Part shown: piece after piece, positions 1 through 10,568 of the stretch
Layout: every line of letters begins with the position of its first letter
Numbering within the stretch: position 1 is the stretch's first letter
Assembly (NCBI RefSeq): GCF_021602585.1
Contig: NZ_BQIP01000026.1
Span: forward strand, 1 to 64,000
Length of the DNA: 64,000 nt
Direction: 5' to 3'
DNA from: Pseudomonas faucium
Lineage (GTDB): Bacteria > Pseudomonadota > Gammaproteobacteria > Pseudomonadales > Pseudomonadaceae
The notes under the pieces: generated by a model
Databases searched by the model: none
Told to the model about the DNA's origin: nothing
Seen by the model: the letters and a program-made list of their open reading frames with translations, nothing else
Program-made: the position numbers and the translations under genes

Positions 1-53
1 TGTTAGGCCTGCCGCCAGCGTTCAATCTGAGCCATGATCAAACTCTTCAGTTC
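1..53 (-). rRNA. rrs: 16S ribosomal RNA, 5' end (partial)
   Basis: Read on the minus strand, the first 53 bases are the conserved start of bacterial 16S rRNA, including the AGAGTTTGATCATGGCTCAG universal 27F site. They continue with the Pseudomonas form of the following bases. Only the 5' end is inside the window; the rest of the rrn operon lies to the left. The exact mature end (about 53-55) is set by similarity. Confidence 0.97.
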
Positions 54-499
54 AATACTGCTTGGGTTTTTAAGAAACCCTAAACTTGGCTCAGCAATCT
101 CAAATGACTATGTGATTTCTCGCATGGTCACTTGTGATGCTGATAATCTTTTTGACTATCAGTCCGTACTCACAAGCACCCACACGAATTGCTTGATTCA
201 ATTTGTTAAAGAGCGTTTGGTTAAGAGCTTTTCGTCTCAACCGAGGCGCGCATTCTACGCTTTCCTCAGAGCCTGTCAAGCGTTTATTTTGAAGTTTTTC
301 GCGAGAAACTCGTTTAGCTTCAAACACTTGGCTCGCTGCGATCTCTCGTAGCGGGAGGCGAATCATACAGCGTTTAGAAGCGCTGTCAACCACCTTTTCA
401 ACCGCTATCGATCAGACGATCGAAGCACTTCCGGCACTACCTGGATTAAGTAACTCTTTGAAATCCAAGGAGTTTCTCGTTCCGACTACGCTGGAAGTG
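54..499 (-). other. 16S rRNA leader (transcribed spacer)
   Basis: This stretch lies between the rrn P1 promoter and the mature 16S 5' end. It contains no credible gene. It carries a boxA antitermination element and would supply one strand of the RNase III processing stem around 16S. Short open frames on both strands here show no ribosome binding site or protein similarity and are judged spurious. Confidence 0.85.
202..215 (-). promoter_or_regulatory. rrn boxA antitermination element
   Basis: The minus strand reads CGCTCTTTAACAAA, matching the rrn leader boxA core (GCTCTTTAACAA). It lies about 150 nt upstream of the 16S 5' end. It is expected to load NusB/NusE with NusA for rRNA antitermination; nusA itself is at 45826-47307. 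Confidence 0.85.
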
Positions 500-505
500 G
501 GGCGC

Positions 506-533
506 ATTATAAGGGGATTCGAAGATGGGTCAA
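506..533 (-). promoter_or_regulatory. rrn P1 promoter (sigma70)
   Basis: On the minus strand TTGACC (528-533) and a perfect TATAAT (506-511) are separated by 16 nt. A GC-rich discriminator (GCGCCCC) follows the -10, the usual mark of stringent, ppGpp/DksA-sensitive rRNA promoters. An AT-rich block just upstream of the -35 (about 534-562) looks like an UP element. dksA is also in this window (18967-19410). Confidence 0.9.
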
Positions 534-582
534 GGCTTAATTTCATTTATTTGAAACATTCCCGGTGAACGCTGCATCCAGC

Positions 583-1196
583 CTACGGTACCGCCCTCCC
601 CCCGCGCTGTACTACCCTAGGCACCCGCCGCGCCACAGCGGGTATGCGCAACACCATCAACAACCCACCAATCCCTGCATAGATCGCCCACTCCCGCAGA
701 TCCGAGCGAACGATCCACAAGAAGTGCAGCAGACCCAACCCGAGAATCACATACACCAGCTTGTGCAGCTTCTTCCAACGCGCGCCCAGCCGGCGCTGGC
801 TGTAACGGTTGGACGTGACTGCCAACGCCAACAAACCGAGGAAACCCAATGAGCCCACTATTATGTAAGGCCGCTTGCGCAACTCCACGCCCAGCTGCCC
901 CCAGTCCAATCCCAGGATAAAGAACAGGTAGCAGAGGATATGCAGCACGATATAGGCAAAGCACCATAACCCGAGCTGGCGCCGCACCACGATCCAGCCT
1001 GACCACCCCGTTAGCTTCTGCAGAGGCGTCATGCTCAGCGTCACCAGCAAGAAGGTCAACGCGCCCAAGCCCAGGCGATCCATCATGATCTTTCCAGGGT
1101 CCGGCCCCAGCAAGCTCATCGCCGCCTCGTACAACCACCACGCCGGGAACAGGCACCCCATCATGAAGATGGCAAGTCGCAGCCAGGGATAGCGCA

Positions 1197-1197
<1 letters not shown>
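583..1197 (-). CDS. msrQ: MsrQ, heme-binding membrane subunit of MsrPQ
   Basis: 204-residue polytopic membrane protein of the MsrQ/YedZ ferric-reductase-like family. It carries electrons from the respiratory chain to the periplasmic methionine sulfoxide reductase MsrP. Hydrophobic segments run through the chain. His86, His145 and His158 sit in or next to helices and are candidate heme b ligands. Length is normal for the family (about 200). The start codon abuts the end of msrP at 1197, so the two are co-transcribed with msrP first. No clear terminator separates its stop from the rrn promoter region downstream. Confidence 0.93.
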
Positions 1198-2210
<1,013 letters not shown>

Positions 2211-2287
2211 GACGGCTCCACAGCACTGGATGGGGGATACCAGTAAGACTATGGAGCCGGAGGGTTATTCCAGCATTAACACTTTTT

Positions 2288-3130
2288 TCAGGCTTTGCGA
2301 CGACGCCCGCGCAGCAGGTACTGGATCGGCCCCGAAGCTGCGTAGGCGAGGAACACCAGCAGCAGGATACGGGGCGGGTCGCTGAACACCACGGCAAACA
2401 CCAGCACCACCGCCAGGATCGCCACGAACGGCACGCGCCCCTTGAGGTCCAGCTCCTTGAAGCTGTTGTACTTGATGTTGCTGACCATCAGCATGCCCGC
2501 TGCAGCCACCAGCAGTGCCACCAGGAACGACAGCTTGGAGCCCTGGATGCCATAGTCACTGAACGCCCACACGGTACCGGCCACCACCCCGGCGGCTGCC
2601 GGGCTGGCCAGGCCGATGAAGTAGCGCTTGTCGGCAGTGCCGACCTGGGTGTTGAAGCGCGCCAGGCGCAGCGCGGCACCGGCCACATAGATGAAGGCGA
2701 CCATCCAGCCGACCTTGCCCATGTCGCCCAGGGCCCAGCCGAACGCCAGCAAGGCCGGCGCCACACCGAAGGCGACCATGTCCGACAGCGAGTCGTACTC
2801 GGCACCGAAGGCGCTCTGGGTATTGGTCATGCGGGCCACACGGCCATCGAGGCCGTCGAGCACCATGGCGACGAAAATGGCGATGGCGGCAAAGGCGAAA
2901 TACTTGCTCGCCTCGCGTGGGTCGCCAGCGCTCTGCGCGCTCATGGAACTGATGATGGAATAGAAACCGGCAAACAGGTTGGCGGTGGTGAACAGGTTGG
3001 GCAGCAGATAGATGCCGCGGTGGCGCACCTTGCGGCCTTCTGCGTCATGCCCTTCTTCAACGTGCTCATCGACAGGTAGCAGGCTTTCGGCGTCGGAGGG
3101 CTTGTTCGGCTCTTCGGGACGTTCGCTCAT
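2288..3130 (-). CDS. pssA: CDP-diacylglycerol--serine O-phosphatidyltransferase
   Basis: Makes phosphatidylserine from CDP-diacylglycerol and L-serine, the first step to phosphatidylethanolamine, at the inner membrane. The CDP-alcohol phosphatidyltransferase signature DG-x2-AR-x8-G-x3-D-x3-D is complete at about residues 95-117 (DGRVAR ... GAEYDSLSD). Several membrane helices follow and the C-terminus is basic. I use the ATG at 3130 (MSERPEEP, 280 aa) with AAGG eight bases upstream; an upstream extension to 3178 is open but has no ribosome binding site. This is the integral-membrane type II enzyme, unlike the peripheral E. coli PssA. It follows ilvC but is separated from it by a terminator. 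Confidence 0.93.
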   Translation of the reverse strand: MSERPEEPNKPSDAESLLPVDEHVEEGHDAEGRKVRHRGIYLLPNLFTTANLFAGFYSIISSMSAQSAGDPREASKYFAFAAIAIFVAMVLDGLDGRVARMTNTQSAFGAEYDSLSDMVAFGVAPALLAFGWALGDMGKVGWMVAFIYVAGAALRLARFNTQVGTADKRYFIGLASPAAAGVVAGTVWAFSDYGIQGSKLSFLVALLVAAAGMLMVSNIKYNSFKELDLKGRVPFVAILAVVLVFAVVFSDPPRILLLVFLAYAASGPIQYLLRGRRRKA

Positions 3131-3237
3131 GGAGGGTACCTTGCAACAGGATGGAAAATGTTCGACACGGGCCTGCAAAACAGGTTCTGACAGCAGGCCA
3201 CTGGTCTGCTTTATACCAGAAGCTGACTGCCAGAACG

Positions 3238-3265
3238 AAAAAACGCGGCCGAAGCCGCGTTTTTC
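3238..3265 (-). terminator. ilvC intrinsic terminator
   Basis: On the minus strand ACGCGGC-TTCG-GCCGCGT is followed by a run of Ts. The 7-bp GC stem with a stable UUCG-type tetraloop begins 21 nt past the ilvC stop. It separates the ilv operon from pssA. Confidence 0.9.
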
Positions 3266-3280
3266 ATCTTTCGATAAGAC

Positions 3281-4339
<1,059 letters not shown>

Positions 4340-4352
4340 CTAATTTTTGAAT

Positions 4353-4844
4353 TTAGATGCTGAGCACTTTGTCGCCACGGGCAATGCCGGTGACGCCACT
4401 GCGCACGGTTTCGAGAATCGATGCGGTGCCGATGGCCTGGATGAAGCTGTCCAGTTTGTCGCTGGTACCGCTCAGTTGTACGGTGTACACGCTGGCGGTC
4501 ACGTCGACGATCTGGCCACGGAAGATATCCGTGGTGCGCTTGATCTCGGCACGCTGTGCACCGGTGGCCTTGACCTTGACCAGCATCAGTTCACGCTCGA
4601 TGTGAGCGCTTTCCGAGAGGTCGACAAGCTTGACCACTTCGACCAGCTTGTTCAGGTTCTTGGTGATCTGTTCGATCACTTCGTCATGGCCAACGGTGGT
4701 CAACGTCAGACGCGACAGGGTCGGGTCTTCGGTCGGCGCCACGGTCAGGCTTTCAATGTTGTAGTTGCGCTGGGAGAACAGGCCGACCACGCGGGACAGA
4801 GCACCGGGTTCGTTTTCCAGCAGCAGGGAAATGATGTGCCGCAT
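4353..4844 (-). CDS. ilvH: Acetolactate synthase small (regulatory) subunit
   Basis: 163-residue regulatory subunit that binds the IlvI catalytic subunit and confers feedback inhibition by valine. The N-terminal ACT domain (RHIISLLLENEPGALSRVVGLF) is clear, followed by the C-terminal ALS small-subunit domain. Its ATG lies one base after the ilvI stop, so translation is probably coupled. Length matches E. coli IlvH (163). Confidence 0.96.
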   Translation of the reverse strand: MRHIISLLLENEPGALSRVVGLFSQRNYNIESLTVAPTEDPTLSRLTLTTVGHDEVIEQITKNLNKLVEVVKLVDLSESAHIERELMLVKVKATGAQRAEIKRTTDIFRGQIVDVTASVYTVQLSGTSDKLDSFIQAIGTASILETVRSGVTGIARGDKVLSI

Positions 4845-4845
4845 A

Positions 4846-6570
4846 TCAGGTACGCTCCGTCTTGCTCAGCCACATGTCACGCATCGAGCCATCCTTGATC
4901 TGCATCGGATAGACGTGCTCGGTACGGTCGACCGCGATGTCGATGAACACCAGGCGGTCTTTCATCGCAAACGCTTCTTCGAGCTTGGGCTTGAGGTCCT
5001 TCAGGCTGGTAATGCGGATGCCCACATGGCCATAGGCCTCGGCCAGCTTGATGAAGTCAGGCAGCGACTCGACATAGGAATGCGAGTGACGGCCGTTGTA
5101 GGCCATGTCCTGCCACTGGCGGACCATCCCCAACACACCGTTGTTCAGGTTGACGATCTTCACCGGCAGGCCGTACTGCATGCAGGTGGACAGCTCCTGG
5201 ATGTTCATCTGGATGCTGCCTTCGCCAGTGACGCAGGCCACGTCCTGATCCGGGAAGTTGAGCTTGACGCCCATGGCCGCCGGGAAACCGAAGCCCATGG
5301 TGCCCAGGCCACCGGAGTTGATCCAGCGGTTCGGCTTGTTGAAACGGTAGTACTGCGCCGCGAACATCTGGTGCTGGCCCACGTCGGAGGTGACGAAGGC
5401 ATCGCCTTTGGTCACTTCGCAGAGGGTCTCGATCACCGCCTGAGGCTTGATGATGTTGCCGTCGCCCTTGTCGTAGGGGAACAGGTCGCCCGTGCCGCGC
5501 CACTCGTCGATCTGCTTCCACCAGGCATCGATGGCCGCCTTGTCAGGCTGCTCGCCGATTTCCTTGAGGATGCCGAGCATTTCGCTGAGCACGCTGTCGA
5601 CCGGGCCGACGATCGGCACATCGGCCTTGATCATCTTCGAGATCGACGCAGGGTCGATGTCGATGTGGATGATCTTGGCGTTCGGGCAGAACTTGGCCGG
5701 GCCGTTGACCACACGGTCATCGAAGCGCGCACCGACGGCGAAGATCACGTCGGCATGGTGCATGGCCATGTTGGCGGTGTAGCTGCCGTGCATGCCCAGC
5801 ATGCCGAGGAACTGGCGATCGGTACCCGGATAGCCGCCCAGGCCCATCAAGGTGTTGGTGACCGGCAGGTTCAGCGACTTGGCGATCTCGGTCAGGGCTT
5901 CGGAGCCACCACCGAGGATCACGCCACCGCCGGAGTAGACGATCGGGCGCTTGGCGGCCAGGAGCATCTCGGCAGCCTTGCGGATCTGCCCGGAGTGGCC
6001 ACGGACCGCTGGGCTGTAGGAGCGCAGCTTGACCTTCTTCGGATAGACGTATTCGAATTTTTCGGCCGGGTTGGTCATATCTTTTGGAATGTCGACCACG
6101 ACCGGACCTGGGCGACCGGATTGCGCCAGGTAGAAGGCTTTTTTCAGAACTTCGGGGATCTCGGTGGCATGTTTGATCATGAAGCTGTGCTTCACGATCG
6201 GCCGCGAGATGCCGATCATGTCGGTTTCCTGGAAGGCATCGGTACCCACCATGGTGCTAGGCACCTGGCCGGAGAGGATGACCATCGGGATCGAGTCCAT
6301 GTAGGCGGTGGCGATGCCGGTGATGGCATTGGTCGCGCCTGGGCCGGAGGTCACCAGTACCACGCCGGCCTTGCCGGTGGCACGGGCATAGCCGTCGGCC
6401 ATATGGGTGGCGGCCTGCTCGTGACGAACCAGGATGTGCTCGACTTCCGGTTCCTTGAACAGGGCATCGTAAACATGCAGGAGAGCACCACCAGGGTACC
6501 CGTAGATGTGCTTAACGCCTTCGTCACGCAAGAAGCGGACGACCATCTCAGCGCCAGATAAAAGCTCCAC
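4846..6570 (-). CDS. ilvI: Acetolactate synthase large (catalytic) subunit
   Basis: ThDP-dependent enzyme condensing two pyruvates, or pyruvate with 2-oxobutyrate, in the first common step of valine, leucine and isoleucine synthesis. It has the N-terminal YGYPGGA segment with the catalytic Glu downstream, a central FAD-binding domain and a C-terminal ThDP domain. The ThDP motif reads GEGS...NLNN rather than the textbook GDGS. The preferred start is the GTG at 6570 (574 aa): AGAGGTG lies six bases before it. An in-frame GTG three codons earlier would sit inside that ribosome binding site. Confidence 0.95.
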   Translation of the reverse strand: MELLSGAEMVVRFLRDEGVKHIYGYPGGALLHVYDALFKEPEVEHILVRHEQAATHMADGYARATGKAGVVLVTSGPGATNAITGIATAYMDSIPMVILSGQVPSTMVGTDAFQETDMIGISRPIVKHSFMIKHATEIPEVLKKAFYLAQSGRPGPVVVDIPKDMTNPAEKFEYVYPKKVKLRSYSPAVRGHSGQIRKAAEMLLAAKRPIVYSGGGVILGGGSEALTEIAKSLNLPVTNTLMGLGGYPGTDRQFLGMLGMHGSYTANMAMHHADVIFAVGARFDDRVVNGPAKFCPNAKIIHIDIDPASISKMIKADVPIVGPVDSVLSEMLGILKEIGEQPDKAAIDAWWKQIDEWRGTGDLFPYDKGDGNIIKPQAVIETLCEVTKGDAFVTSDVGQHQMFAAQYYRFNKPNRWINSGGLGTMGFGFPAAMGVKLNFPDQDVACVTGEGSIQMNIQELSTCMQYGLPVKIVNLNNGVLGMVRQWQDMAYNGRHSHSYVESLPDFIKLAEAYGHVGIRITSLKDLKPKLEEAFAMKDRLVFIDIAVDRTEHVYPMQIKDGSMRDMWLSKTERT

Positions 6571-6932
6571 GTTGTTCACCTCTAAAACGCCAGAATACCG
6601 TCCCTAGTGGACGGGTCTTAATAGGTTTACTGCCAAGCAGAGCACGAGCGAACGTCAGCACTGACTGAGCAAGTATTGGGAGCGCCCCAGAGTGTTGCGG
6701 GGTTTTCCCACCCAGCGCGAGGTAACGCGTTGCGGGGTGTAACAGGTCGGCGCGGGTGTGCGCCTCATGATCTGCTTAGCGGGTCTGCTTCTGGCAGTCC
6801 CTCTACAGCGGAATCTGGATTCTTGTGATTTGCCGCCTACAAGTCAAGAAAAATTATTGCCAATTTTTCCCCAAGATGAATTCCTGCCACCACTAAAAAC
6901 CAACTCAGCAGCAGAAAAAATAAGATTTCCAT
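6571..6932 (-). promoter_or_regulatory. ilvIHC upstream leader region, candidate promoter
   Basis: About 360 nt with no confirmed gene. On the minus strand TTGACT (6842-6847) and AAGAAT (6819-6824) with 17-nt spacing form a possible sigma70 promoter, giving a leader of roughly 240 nt before ilvI. The leader holds the direct repeat ACCCCGCAAC twice and GC-rich inverted repeats. No leader peptide rich in Ile/Val/Leu codons is visible, so classical ribosome-mediated attenuation is not supported. Confidence 0.4.
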
Positions 6933-6957
6933 AAAAAAGGGCCACAATCTGCGGCCC
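6933..6957 (-). terminator. Terminator after yqcC
   Basis: Minus strand GGGCCGC-AGATT-GTGGCCC followed by TTTTTT: a 7-bp stem (one G-U pair) and a clean T-tract, 22 nt past the yqcC stop. It ends the mrcB-lipoprotein-yqcC transcript before the ilv promoter region. Confidence 0.88.
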
Positions 6958-6978
6958 CTGACGGAAAAAGAGAAGAAA

Positions 6979-7311
6979 TCAGGCGGAAGGAGCGATCAAT
7001 TGATCAAACTCTGCTAGCAGGCGACGTAGCTCGCGGCTCTGCTCCGGACGGTCGGCAAACACCGTCTCGGCCATCACCAGGATTCCGGAAGCATTGGGAA
7101 GCGGCTGGCCCAGCTCGATGATGATCTTCATGCGCGGCAGGAAGATCCACTGCAGCCACTGCTCCAGGCTCAAGGTGTCGACCGCGAATGGCACGGTGCT
7201 GGCCAGGGCCTCGTCGCTTGGCGGCTCCTCGTCCCACCAACCTTGCACCTGCAGCTCACGCTCGATCAGCAGCAGGTGGTCGACGATATCCAGGATACGT
7301 TGCTCGATCAT
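6979..7311 (-). CDS. yqcC: YqcC family protein
   Basis: 110-residue soluble protein of the YqcC family (former DUF446). The conserved centre resembles E. coli YqcC: PF..DTLSLEQWLQWIFLPRM, then QPLP. No catalytic motif is visible and the molecular role is not established. The start ATG overlaps the stop of the upstream lipoprotein by one base (TGATG), so translation is coupled. In enterobacteria yqcC neighbours the pseudouridine synthase gene truC; here it sits in a cell-wall operon instead. Confidence 0.85.
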   Translation of the reverse strand: MIEQRILDIVDHLLLIERELQVQGWWDEEPPSDEALASTVPFAVDTLSLEQWLQWIFLPRMKIIIELGQPLPNASGILVMAETVFADRPEQSRELRRLLAEFDQLIAPSA

Positions 7312-8102
7312 CAGGAATTGACCCTTGCCTTCTGCCGGGCCAGCGCGGCGCCAGCGCTGTCACCCTGCTTCTCGCGGGCCTGGGCGATGGTGTTCCACAA
7401 CTCGGCCTGCAGGTCGGGGCGGCCATTGGCGTAGGTCAGCGCGCGGCGTGCCAGCTGCTCGGCCTGGGCCGCGTCACCCTGCGACAGGCGCACCTGGGCC
7501 AGGCGGTACAGCACTTGCGGCTCGCGTGGGGCAATGCGCTGGGCACGCTCCAGGCTCGACGCGGCACCGTTGAAATCGCCGCTGCCCTGTTGCGACTGGG
7601 CGGTGGTCAGCAGCGCCAGCACCGGGCCATCGAGTTGCTCGTCAGCCGACAGGCCGCCGGAAGCCGCGTTGCTGCGCGGAATGCCGGTCGGGGCGCTGGT
7701 GGCCGCAGGCGTGCTGTTCATCGAGGCGATGTCGAACGGCTCGTCGGCGATCGGGTTGGGGTTGGTGGTCATCGGCGCGCTGCCGACCGGCCCGCTGGTA
7801 ATCGGCCCCGGGGTGATCGGCGCGGCGCTGATCGGTGCAGCGCCGTTGCCCGCCGGGAAGGTCTGGATGCCCGTGGCGCCAGCGCCCTGCGGGATCATCA
7901 CGGTCACCCCGGAGTCTTCCGGCAGCGATTGCGCCTGCGCCGTGCCATTGGCCATGCCCGCCGCCGAGCGGTTGGCCGTGACCCGTTCACTGTTGGACAC
8001 CCGGGTACTCGAATCGACCACCGGGATATTACCGCGCTGCACACTGGAGCAACCCTGGAGCACAGCCAGCGCCGTCAAGGCAGGAAACAGCCACTTATTC
8101 AC
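7311..8102 (-). CDS. Tetratricopeptide-repeat lipoprotein
   Basis: Predicted lipoprotein of 263 aa. A short signal peptide ends in the lipobox LQGC (NKWLFPALTALAVLQGC), so Cys would be lipidated. A low-complexity Pro/Thr/Gly/Ala linker follows. A C-terminal TPR region (about the last 110 residues: DFNGAASSLERAQRIAPREPQVLYRLAQVRLSQG..., split here as two helical repeats) suggests a scaffold role. I choose the GTG at 8102 because GAGGTG lies four bases upstream; a TTG-ATG pair 10-15 nt earlier lacks a site. It lies 27 nt downstream of mrcB, so a peptidoglycan-linked role is plausible but unproven. Confidence 0.8.
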   Translation of the reverse strand: MNKWLFPALTALAVLQGCSSVQRGNIPVVDSSTRVSNSERVTANRSAAGMANGTAQAQSLPEDSGVTVMIPQGAGATGIQTFPAGNGAAPISAAPITPGPITSGPVGSAPMTTNPNPIADEPFDIASMNSTPAATSAPTGIPRSNAASGGLSADEQLDGPVLALLTTAQSQQGSGDFNGAASSLERAQRIAPREPQVLYRLAQVRLSQGDAAQAEQLARRALTYANGRPDLQAELWNTIAQAREKQGDSAGAALARQKARVNS

Positions 8103-8129
8103 GTCACACCTCATCAATGCAGCCAGTGC

Positions 8130-10451
8130 TTAATTCATCCAGCCTTTGACCCAGTCCATGACCGATTCCGCTGGATTCTGCTCGCCGCCACAGGTTGCCC
8201 CGGCAGGCGGTTCGCTGCCGCGAATATACGGCATCTGCACCGCTCCCGGACAGCTTCCGTCGGAACCCCGGCCGCTGTACGGGTCGATCCAGGCCTGCAC
8301 CACGTTGTCCGGTTGCGGCATGTCCAGCGGCAGCGGGTCGGCCTTCTTCATGAAGCTGGTCCAGACCTGCAGCGCACCGGTGGCGCCGGTGAACGGCGTC
8401 TTGCCGTTGTCGTCGCGGCCCATCCACACCACCGCCAGCAGGTCCTGGCTGAAGCCGGAGAACCAGCTGTCACGCGAGTCGTTGCTGGTACCGGTCTTGC
8501 CCGCCAGGGTCAACGAGCTGGGCAGCACGTTGTACACCGAACGGCCGGTACCTTCGCGCATCACCCGCTGCATGGCGTTCTGCACCAGGTAGATCGAACC
8601 CGGGTCGAAGGTCTGCTGGATCTGGAACGGGTAGCGCTTGAGCGGCTCGCCTTCGGCGGTCAGCACGCTGCGGATACCCCGCATCGGCGTATTGAAACCA
8701 CCGTTGGCGATGGTCTGGTACATGGTCGCCACCTGCATCGGCGACATGCCGCCGGCACCCAGCAGCATCGCCGGGTACGCCGGCCAGTCCACCTTCACGC
8801 CGAGCCGGCCGATGGTCTTGATGACATTGGGCACGCCCACCTCAAGGCCGAGCTTGGCAGTCGACAGGTTGTAGGAATTGGCCAGCCCTTGGTACAGATA
8901 AATGGTGCCGTGCGGGCGGCGGTCGTAGTTCTGCGGGCGCCACACCTGGCCGTCGGCGCCTTTGACCGAGAACGCCTCGTCCTGCACCCAGCTGGTCAGG
9001 GTGTACTTGCTTGGTTGCTCCAGCGCGGTCAGGTACACCGCCGGCTTGACCAGCGAGCCGATCGGCCGCACGGCATCGATGGCGCGGTTGAAGCCGGCAA
9101 AGCCAGACTGGCGGCTACCGATCAGCGCCTGCACTTCACCGGTTTCCGGGTTGGTCACCACCATCGCCGACTCGACCTGGTCAGAGCCCTTGCGCCCGGC
9201 CAGGCGCTTGAAGGTCTCATTCATCGAGCTCTCGGCCTTCATCTGCAGGATCGGGTCGAAACTGGTGAAGATGCGCAGGCCTTCTTCGGTCAAGTCTTCA
9301 TCTCGGTAGTCCTGACGCAGCTGGCGCTTGACCAGGTCGAGGAAGGCCGGGAACGAGCTGTCGGCCAGGCTGCCGCGCTTGGTCACGCCAAGCGGCATCT
9401 TCTTCGCCGCGTCAACGACTTCCTGGCTGGCCACGCCCTGCTCGGCCACCAGGTCGAGGACCAGGTTGCGCCGTGCCAGCGCACGCTCCGGGTAACGCCG
9501 CGGGTTGTAGTAGGAAGGCCCCTTGACCATGCCCACCAGCAACGCGATCTGGTGCAGCTTGAGCTCCGACAGCGGCTGGCTGAAGAAGAACTGGCTGGCC
9601 AGGCCGAAGCCGTGCACCGCGCGCTGGCCATCCTGGCCGACGAACACTTCGTTGAGGTAGGCCTCGAGGATTTCGCGCTTGTCGTAGTGCATTTCCAGCA
9701 GCACGGCCATCATCGCTTCGGTCAGCTTGCGGCTGAGGCTGCGTTCGCTGGTCAGGTAGAAGTTCTTCACCAGCTGCTGGGTCAGGGTACTGCCGCCCTG
9801 GCGCATGGAGCCGGCCGAGGTGTTGACCCAGACCGCCCGGGCGATGGACTTGGGCGACACGCCAAAGTGGCTGTAGAAGTCGCGGTCTTCCGTGGCCACC
9901 AGGGTTTCGAGCAGGTACGGCGGCACCTGGTCGATCTTGATGAGGATGCGGTCCTCGAGGTTTTTCGGGTAGATACCGCCGATCATCAGCGGCTCCAGGC
10001 GAACCACATCGAGCTTGCCGCCATTGGCCCCCGAGAGCCCCGCCACGTAGTCGCCGGAAAAACGCACGCGGACGAACTGCGCCGGCTCCATGCCCTCGTA
10101 GAACTGGAAGCCACGGGTATTGAGGTCGACGTTGTTGCCGTTGACCGCCGCAGCGCCCGGCCCGTTGGCCGCGCTCTCGCGCCGATAGCCCAAGGCATCG
10201 AGCTCGGTGAGGAAGTCGTTCTTGCTCAGTTTCTGGCCGACGAACAGCTCCAGCGGCCGGGCATACACCTTGGCCGGGATGGTCCAGCGCTTGCCGGAGA
10301 ACTTCTCCTGCACGACGGCATCGAGGTAGACCGCGAAGCCGGCAACGATCACCAGGCCGACCAGGCTGAGCTTCAAGGCCCAGCCCAGCCAGGCGCGCGA
10401 GCGGCCGGTCGGGCGTTTCTGAGGGGTACGGGGATTTCGGGTTCGAGTCAT
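8130..10451 (-). CDS. mrcB: Penicillin-binding protein 1B (bifunctional transglycosylase/transpeptidase)
   Basis: 773-residue class A PBP that polymerises and cross-links peptidoglycan in the periplasm. A basic cytoplasmic tail is followed by one membrane anchor (about 22-44) and a UB2H-like region. The GT51 glycosyltransferase has catalytic Glu188 in EDRDFYSHFG. The transpeptidase has Ser466 in SLVK, SYN (526-528) and KTG (652-654). All active-site motifs are intact. A TATAAT box lies only a few bases before the start codon and no Shine-Dalgarno is seen, so the transcript may be almost leaderless. Confidence 0.95.
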   Translation of the reverse strand: MTRTRNPRTPQKRPTGRSRAWLGWALKLSLVGLVIVAGFAVYLDAVVQEKFSGKRWTIPAKVYARPLELFVGQKLSKNDFLTELDALGYRRESAANGPGAAAVNGNNVDLNTRGFQFYEGMEPAQFVRVRFSGDYVAGLSGANGGKLDVVRLEPLMIGGIYPKNLEDRILIKIDQVPPYLLETLVATEDRDFYSHFGVSPKSIARAVWVNTSAGSMRQGGSTLTQQLVKNFYLTSERSLSRKLTEAMMAVLLEMHYDKREILEAYLNEVFVGQDGQRAVHGFGLASQFFFSQPLSELKLHQIALLVGMVKGPSYYNPRRYPERALARRNLVLDLVAEQGVASQEVVDAAKKMPLGVTKRGSLADSSFPAFLDLVKRQLRQDYRDEDLTEEGLRIFTSFDPILQMKAESSMNETFKRLAGRKGSDQVESAMVVTNPETGEVQALIGSRQSGFAGFNRAIDAVRPIGSLVKPAVYLTALEQPSKYTLTSWVQDEAFSVKGADGQVWRPQNYDRRPHGTIYLYQGLANSYNLSTAKLGLEVGVPNVIKTIGRLGVKVDWPAYPAMLLGAGGMSPMQVATMYQTIANGGFNTPMRGIRSVLTAEGEPLKRYPFQIQQTFDPGSIYLVQNAMQRVMREGTGRSVYNVLPSSLTLAGKTGTSNDSRDSWFSGFSQDLLAVVWMGRDDNGKTPFTGATGALQVWTSFMKKADPLPLDMPQPDNVVQAWIDPYSGRGSDGSCPGAVQMPYIRGSEPPAGATCGGEQNPAESVMDWVKGWMN

Positions 10452-10459
10452 GGCGGCGG

Positions 10460-10465
10460 ATTATA
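10460..10465 (-). promoter_or_regulatory. Candidate mrcB -10 element
   Basis: Perfect TATAAT on the minus strand, eight bases before the mrcB ATG. The hexamer 16 nt upstream (TGCCCA) is a poor -35. If it is used, the start of transcription would fall about two bases before the ATG. Only the -10 is supported. Confidence 0.4.
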
Positions 10466-10568
10466 CGCACTTTGCAAAGGCTGGGCAGGCGCCCTCTGGC
10501 GGTATGCAGGGGCGGCACCATTGACCATAATGGCGCCTTCGAATTCCCTGCCCCCGGAAGGATTTCCC

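Noticed and set aside
34-393. Open reading frames of about 100 codons on both strands next to 16S
   Set aside because: They lie in the rRNA leader and 16S 5' end, have no ribosome binding site and no recognisable protein sequence.
4765-6561. 598-codon plus-strand open frame opposite ilvI
   Set aside because: Antisense shadow of the clearly recognisable acetolactate synthase gene.
7188-10568. Very long plus-strand open frame upstream of the kinase gene
   Set aside because: It is the antisense frame of mrcB and the lipoprotein, kept open by high GC. The real kinase gene begins at 10569 with its own ribosome binding site.
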